In this document: piece by piece, positions 59,665-64,000 of the stretch
Numbering within the stretch: the first letter of the stretch is position 1
How the letters are laid out: the number at the start of each line of letters is the position of its first letter
NCBI GenBank assembly: GCA_014192425.1
Contig: BJHK01000009.1
Location: 1 to 64,000, forward strand
Length of the DNA: 64,000 bases
Reading direction: 5' to 3'
Origin: Planctomycetia bacterium
GTDB lineage: Bacteria > Planctomycetota > Planctomycetia > Pirellulales > UBA1268
Made by a program: the position numbers and the translations under genes
Notes under the pieces: model-generated
What the model saw: the letters and a program-made list of their open reading frames with translations, nothing else
The model's database searches: none
What the model was told of the DNA's origin: nothing

Positions 59665-61752
59665 TCACCAGAGCCTGAAGAACACCTGCGTCTGCAGGAA
59701 CGTCAGCAGGTCGTGGAACCAGACGTAGCCCAGCGACCGCCGGCCGCAGGCGATCCGGGCGGTGACGCTCGCCCCCGCCCCCAGTTCCTCCTTCTCGTGC
59801 CGCTCCGGGTCGATCATCACCCGCACCAGCACCGTGTTCCCCTGCTCGCCGCGAACCTCCGCCTGCTCGTGGATCTCCCGGACCTTGCCGGTGTGCCGGG
59901 TGCCGGGATCGGTGGCGAGGATGTAGTCGACCGTCAGCTCCCGATTCGCGGCCCGGGCCGCGGATGCAGCCCGGTTGACGTGCCCGAGCCGGTCGTCGGG
60001 CATGTGGACCTCCAGCTCCCAGGGACCGGTCTTGTCGGCCACCGTGACGAGCACCTGCCCCTTCTCCACAGGACGGAGCTCGAGCCGGTCGCGGACCTGC
60101 CAGGTGACGATCACGCCGTCGATGGGGCTGCGGACCTCGAGGTCCTTCTTCTTGAGTTCGTAGAGCTTTTGTTGGCTGGCGAGGCTCTCCAGTTCCCGCG
60201 TCAGCCGGGCCCGCTCGCCGTACAGCCGGTTCCGCTCCGCGTCGGTGAGCTTCTCGTTCTTCAGGCCGCGCTCGGCGGCCACGAGCTGCTCGTTGGTGCC
60301 GGCCTTGCGGCCCATGACGTCGGTCAGGGCCACGTCGAGCTCGGTGTTGCGCAGGATGGCGAGGAGCTGGCCCTGGCGGACCTCCGCACCGTGCTCGAGC
60401 CCCGGCTCGAGTCGCTCGACGACGCCGTCGATGCCGGCGAACACGTCCCGCCGATGGACCGGCTCCAGCGTTCCCTTCCCCTCCAGCCGCAGCTCCGCCG
60501 GCACGAACACCAACGCCGCGATCGCCGCCAGGGCAGCGAAGCCCGCCAGCACCGTCCGCGGCAGGTTGCGGGCCGTCGTCAGCACCCGCGACTTGCCCGC
60601 CAGGTCGAGCAGCGGGTAGAGCGGCAGGCCGGTGTGGGTCAGGGCGTTGGCCAGCGCCGAGCGGCCGTGCTCGGCCACCAGATCGACCCGGGCCCGGCGG
60701 CCGGCGTCGAGCGCGTTCGACTGGAACCACTCGGCGACGAGCGCCCCGATCGGCTCGGGCACCGCCCGCGGGGCCGCCTCCGCCCGGGCGATCGCCGTGG
60801 CATCGACGCCCCCCGGTTTGACCACCGGTGTGGGCCGCGGCTTCTCCAGCGGCAGGATCGCCAGCGCCGTGGCGTGCGACTCGTCGATGTACCGCTCCAG
60901 TTCCTCCTCGATCTGCGGCGGCAGTTCGTGGTCGGGGTCGGGATGCCAGAGCGGCTCGCCGGCCTTGGCGATGACGCGGACGAGGGCCTCGATCGCCTGC
61001 ACGGCCGAGGCCCGGCGCTCCACCGACTCCTGGCCGCTGACGGCCTCCAGCCGGAGCACGCCGCGCCGCTTGACGAGCACGCTCACCCGGTCGCAGCCGA
61101 TGATCCGCCGCGCCTCGTTGGCGAGCGTGAAGGCCGTGGCGATCGGGTCGAGCGACTCGTGCACCGCCCGGCTGAACCGCTCCACCTGGGCCAGCGCCGT
61201 CTGCCGGGAATCGATCACCGCCGCGTGCCGCCGGTCGAGGTACAGTCCGGCCGCGGCGGCGATCTGCTCGAGGAACCGCAGGTAGCCGCGCTGCACGTCG
61301 TCGGCATTGGGCTGATGGAAGACCTCGATCAGGCCGGCCCGTGCGCCGGCCTTGTCGATCGGGGCGGTGACCACGAGCATCCCCGTCGGGTTGGCGGCCA
61401 CGGCCGCCCCATCCGGGCCCGTCAGTTGGGCGCCGGGCGGCACGACCAGCCCGCCCGGTGCCGTGAACATCGACTGCACGAGGGCGTTGTGGGCGGTCTG
61501 CGCCTCACCGGGGGCGGCGATGCCGATCCCCTCCACGCCGGCATGGCAGATCGGCTCGACCCGCCCCCCCTCGCCGGCCAGCCAGACGAGGCCGGCCGGC
61601 GCCTCCATCGCCGCGAGCACCCGCTCCAGCACGCCGCGGAAGAACTCGGCCTCGGCGACGTCGCTGGCCGCGAGCCGTTCGATGTCGGTGATGATCGAGA
61701 GGATGCGCGACCGCGCCCGCTCGACCTCGAGGGCTTCTTCGATGGTGCTCAT
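59665..61752 (-). CDS. GAF-domain HlyD fusion protein
   Basis: 695 residues. The cytoplasmic N-terminal half has two GAF-like domains (about 35-175 and 185-300; RVLAAMEAPAGLVWLAGEGG and DPIATAFTLANEARRIIGCD). A linker with AVPEPIGALVAEWFQSNALD, one transmembrane helix (about 410-428, TVLAGFAALAAIAALVFVPA) and a periplasmic HlyD half follow. The HlyD half has VHRRDVFAGIDGVVERLEPG, a coiled-coil hairpin, and SPIDGVIVTWQVRDRLELRP. The last residues, GRRSLGYVWFHDLLTFLQTQ, resemble the end of the M50 fusion protein. A sensor-controlled adaptor is inferred. Second in the series after DUF3467. Confidence 0.88.
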   Translation of the reverse strand: MSTIEEALEVERARSRILSIITDIERLAASDVAEAEFFRGVLERVLAAMEAPAGLVWLAGEGGRVEPICHAGVEGIGIAAPGEAQTAHNALVQSMFTAPGGLVVPPGAQLTGPDGAAVAANPTGMLVVTAPIDKAGARAGLIEVFHQPNADDVQRGYLRFLEQIAAAAGLYLDRRHAAVIDSRQTALAQVERFSRAVHESLDPIATAFTLANEARRIIGCDRVSVLVKRRGVLRLEAVSGQESVERRASAVQAIEALVRVIAKAGEPLWHPDPDHELPPQIEEELERYIDESHATALAILPLEKPRPTPVVKPGGVDATAIARAEAAPRAVPEPIGALVAEWFQSNALDAGRRARVDLVAEHGRSALANALTHTGLPLYPLLDLAGKSRVLTTARNLPRTVLAGFAALAAIAALVFVPAELRLEGKGTLEPVHRRDVFAGIDGVVERLEPGLEHGAEVRQGQLLAILRNTELDVALTDVMGRKAGTNEQLVAAERGLKNEKLTDAERNRLYGERARLTRELESLASQQKLYELKKKDLEVRSPIDGVIVTWQVRDRLELRPVEKGQVLVTVADKTGPWELEVHMPDDRLGHVNRAASAARAANRELTVDYILATDPGTRHTGKVREIHEQAEVRGEQGNTVLVRVMIDPERHEKEELGAGASVTARIACGRRSLGYVWFHDLLTFLQTQVFFRLW

Positions 61753-61814
61753 GGCCGGATCGCCGGAGGCTCGAGCTCACCCACGGCTGGAGCCGCGGGC
61801 TCGGAGGTCTTGCT

Positions 61815-62141
61815 TCAGGACCGGTGAGCCTGCGTCGCCTGCTGGTGCACGATGCGCCGCTGGACGTCGGTCTCCAGCATGCCGAAGGCCTGCTCGTGCC
61901 GGGCGACTGCCATCGCCAGCGCCGCCGCCAGCCGCTTGGCCGTGAAGAAGTTGACGATGATCCGCTGCGTCAACTGGATCGTCTCCGGCGACGTGCCGGC
62001 GACCTGCTTGTTGAGGCCGAAATCGACGATCAGCTCCTCGGGGGTGCCGGTGACGCGGCAGAAATTCGCATACGTCGCCATGATGTGCGACTCGTCGACG
62101 GGCACCGGCATCGACTCGGCACGGGGCTGCTCTTCGGCCAT
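61815..62141 (-). CDS. DUF3467-family protein
   Basis: 108 residues from the ATG at 62139-62141, preceded by GAGGAG. The DUF3467 core is VPVDESHIMATYANFCRVTG, TPEELIVDFGLNKQVAGTSP and QLTQRIIVNFFTAKRLAAAL. The family is small, and its biochemical role is not known. In planctomycetes it often stands with HlyD/M50 clusters like this one. It heads the series, with the GAF-HlyD gene 62 bases downstream. Confidence 0.88.
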   Translation of the reverse strand: MAEEQPRAESMPVPVDESHIMATYANFCRVTGTPEELIVDFGLNKQVAGTSPETIQLTQRIIVNFFTAKRLAAALAMAVARHEQAFGMLETDVQRRIVHQQATQAHRS

Positions 62142-62183
62142 GAAATACTCCTCGAAACGTGGAAACGACACGAAACCAAGATT

Positions 62184-63104
62184 CTACCCCCCTTCCCCAC
62201 CCCGGTCCACTTCACGGACACCGCAGCCGTGCCGCGCCAGCCAGGCGGTGCTGACGAACCGGCGGGCAAGCGCCCGGAAGGCCCGGTCCGCGTCGTGCTG
62301 CCATTCGGCTTCGTTCTCGGCAGCGGCCCCGCGCAGCCCGCGAAACGACAGCCGGCAGGGCCAGCCGCGCTGGGCTGCGATCAGGTCAAACCGCTCCGCG
62401 ATCCGCAGCGCCCAGGCGGCACCGAACGTCTCGCGAAGCGCCACGAAGGCGGCGTCGATTCCGGCCCCGGGCCGCGCCGGCGGCCGGGCCCGCGCGAATC
62501 CGGCGACCGCCGACTGGAGCAGCGCGAGGACCGCTCCGGCGGCCACGAGTCCGGCGGCGACGCAGTCACTACCGGGCTGCTCCACGTCGGCGCTCGAGCC
62601 GGGCAGGAACGGGCGGGCCAGCAGCACCTGCCCGGCCGCTACCAGCGTGGCCGCGACGCCGCGCCGCGTGGCCGCAAAGTTCAGCCAGCCGACGACCAGC
62701 AGGAGCAGGATGAACCAGCGTTCGAGCAGGTGCACGTCCGGCAGGGAACCGGGGCGCACGAGGATCGCCGACAGCGCCGGCCACGCGAGCATGACGCCAA
62801 GCGCGAAAACGATGAACTGCCAGACGCCGTGCTGCGGCCGCTTGGCACCGAGGAGCGACATCGCCGGACAGATCGCGAGGGCGACGACGACCAGCCGCAC
62901 GGCAGCCGCGCCGGCCGGACCGTCGAGCCAGCCGGCCCGCCTGCCGGCAGCCTCCATCCCGAACGCGGCCGCGGCGGCGACGGCCCAGCACGCGGCCGGC
63001 ACGGCCGTCGATCCCCGGACGACCAGGCAGCCCACCGCGGCGGCCACGGCGGTCAGGGCCGCGAGAAGGCCGGCGATGACGACGAGACTGTCGGGGGGAG
63101 GCAC
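62184..63104 (-). CDS. Hypothetical multi-helix membrane protein
   Basis: 306 residues from a GTG start. Six or seven hydrophobic helices fill residues 1-200 (LVVIAGLLAALTAVAAAVGC, WQFIVFALGVMLAWPALSAI and WFILLLLVVGWLNFAATRRG). A soluble C-terminal region of about 90 residues holds AFVALRETFGAAWALRIAER and AEWQHDADRAFRALARRFVS. No family is recognised. It ends 42 bases before the DUF3467 start on the same strand and may be the first gene of the export unit. Confidence 0.65.
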   Translation of the reverse strand: MPPPDSLVVIAGLLAALTAVAAAVGCLVVRGSTAVPAACWAVAAAAAFGMEAAGRRAGWLDGPAGAAAVRLVVVALAICPAMSLLGAKRPQHGVWQFIVFALGVMLAWPALSAILVRPGSLPDVHLLERWFILLLLVVGWLNFAATRRGVAATLVAAGQVLLARPFLPGSSADVEQPGSDCVAAGLVAAGAVLALLQSAVAGFARARPPARPGAGIDAAFVALRETFGAAWALRIAERFDLIAAQRGWPCRLSFRGLRGAAAENEAEWQHDADRAFRALARRFVSTAWLARHGCGVREVDRGGEGG

Positions 63105-63268
63105 GATCCGTGGATCCTCGACCGCGGGGCTCGTCCGCCGGCAGCGCTGCCAGCGGCGCCGATCATGACGGCTGGGCTGGACCGCGGCCGCGGCGTGCAG
63201 GATTCCGGTCCGCCCGACGATGTTCTAGCAGGTTTGTCTTCGTCCGATCCCCGGGAGTTGCGATCCGC

Positions 63269-63703
63269 ATGCATCACGGCAGGTCATCCGGCGGTCCGCG
63301 GTGTCGGCTCGCCGTCATCCTGCTCGGCGGCCTCCTCGTCGGCAGCGCCGCGGAGACCCGCGCCATCGAGATGTTTACCTTCTTCGGCGATGGCAGCCGG
63401 ATCGGCCTGCCGAGCCTCGAGGTGCCGGTCGAGGCCTACCCAGGCATCCCGCTGCGGAGCGACCGGATCCGGGCCCGGCGCCGCGGCATGCGGCAGCCGC
63501 CGGCGCGGTCTGGCCAACTGCCGGCCGGGGTCACGATCCGTTCCATGCCAACCGCTCAGCCAACACCGCCGCCGCGTCAGGCTCCCGCCGCGGTGCGGCC
63601 CGTGGCCCCGCGAGGCCGGCCCGTGGCATCCCGCCCGACGACGGCCGCTCCGATCGCCCCCCTGCCCGAGGACGTGATGCCGCCCCGCGGCGAGGCGGAG
63701 TGA
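63269..63703 (+). CDS. Small secreted protein, proline-rich
   Basis: 144 residues from the ATG at 63269, with GGGAG upstream. A signal peptide (RCRLAVILLGGLLVGSAAET, cut near RAIE) is followed by MFTFFGDGSRIGLPSLEVPV and EAYPGIPLRSDRIRARRRG. The rest is Pro/Arg/Ala-rich and probably disordered. No family is known. Divergent from the membrane protein at 62184 and convergent with the TPR gene. Confidence 0.55.
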   Translation: MHHGRSSGGPRCRLAVILLGGLLVGSAAETRAIEMFTFFGDGSRIGLPSLEVPVEAYPGIPLRSDRIRARRRGMRQPPARSGQLPAGVTIRSMPTAQPTPPPRQAPAAVRPVAPRGRPVASRPTTAAPIAPLPEDVMPPRGEAE

Positions 63704-63743
63704 CGCTCACGGGCTCCGCGCCGCAGCGCCGGCACGGAGGGCT

Positions 63744-64000
63744 TCATTTGCCGCCGGGTTCGCGCTTCAGCTGCGTCTGCAGATCGACCGCGTCGGGCCG
63801 CGTGGCGAACATCGGCTCGGAGGCGAGCACGTCGTCGAGGATCTTTCGGGCCTTGTCCCGCTCTCCCCGATCCGCGAGCAGTTTGGCGACGTAGTAGGCA
63901 CCGTCGCTCGTCAGAGCATTGCTGCGGGCGATCTGGTCGAGGATCCTGCCGGCATCCTCCTGCCGGCCGAGTTTGTAGAACACCCAGGCCAGTGTCGTCA
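63744..64000 (-). CDS. C-terminus of a TPR-repeat protein, cut by the window edge
   Basis: The frame enters from the right edge and ends at 63744. It reads TLAWVFYKLGRQEDAGRILD, then SDGAYYVAKLLADRGERDKA and RKILDDVLASEPMFATRPDA. These are two tetratricopeptide repeat units (A-x-x-x-L-x-x-x-G-x-x-x-x-A spacing) and a short tail. The N-terminal part lies outside. It could belong to a larger TPR lipoprotein or secretion-associated protein. Confidence 0.8.
   Translation of the reverse strand, partial: TTLAWVFYKLGRQEDAGRILDQIARSNALTSDGAYYVAKLLADRGERDKARKILDDVLASEPMFATRPDAVDLQTQLKREPGGK

Overview
The window is a piece of a high-GC (about 70%) bacterial chromosome that reads as a member of the Planctomycetes, most likely near the Pirellulales. 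The taxonomic call is an inference. It rests on a DUF1598 protein, giant surface proteins with an N-terminal LESR/LEPR-type motif, a PqqD-M50-HlyD fusion next to GAF-HlyD and DUF3467 genes, methanofuran-type cofactor genes in a bacterium, and many secreted proteins without close functional names. Coding is dense on both strands, and no rRNA operon, CRISPR array or complete insertion sequence was seen.

Layout. 1-2.2 kb: start of a secreted protein, then clpX with a small SHOCT-like membrane protein upstream. 2.4-6.9 kb: a secreted Ig-like protein, a mobile-looking palindrome, holA and a eukaryote-like purB. 7.1-11.5 kb (minus): a Fur-family regulator and the late flagellar regulatory/export set flgM, fliA-type sigma factor and flhA. 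11.6-16 kb (plus): a hypothetical, a TerC/Alx transporter, and three overlapping genes matching mfnD, mfnF and mfnE of methanofuran/methylofuran biosynthesis. 16.2-20.6 kb (minus): DUF1598 protein, a YacP-like NYN ribonuclease, pyrC and pyrB. 20.8-23.5 kb: a lipoprotein-like gene and a TolC-family channel. 23.7-27.9 kb: an RNA-repair and stress neighbourhood (broken HPF-cold-shock gene, dienelactone hydrolase, phosphoribosyltransferase, RtcB ligase, archease). 27.9-32.3 kb: a histone-H1-tailed protein, small zinc proteins, a Bax-inhibitor-1 protein, and a cation/proton antiporter divergent from a MarR regulator.

32.3-35.6 kb is an accessory patch with lower GC: a hicBA module, gene remnants and a three-gene unit (unknown protein, XRE regulator, GNAT acetyltransferase). 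It ends beside a tRNA-Glu(CUC). 36-42.8 kb holds a Ser/Thr kinase, a trypsin-like protease, threonine dehydratase, a HAD phosphatase and a chemoreceptor. 43-54 kb is a cell-surface block: an inverse-autotransporter-like protein, a 1941-residue beta-helix surface protein, and a Calx-beta metalloprotease. 54-56.5 kb contains an intact MOSC protein behind hicBA, a decayed MOSC copy behind a broken relBE, and an 81-bp perfect direct repeat. 56.4-63.1 kb (minus) is an envelope export cluster (membrane protein, DUF3467, GAF-HlyD, HlyD, PqqD-M50-HlyD). The window ends with a small secreted protein and the C-terminus of a TPR protein.

The points most worth following are the export cluster, the methylofuran genes, the XRE/GNAT unit, the inverse autotransporter, and three kinds of non-coding repeats: a 67-bp palindrome with apparent 9-bp target duplication, a covarying hairpin element in two copies, and the 81-bp repeat.
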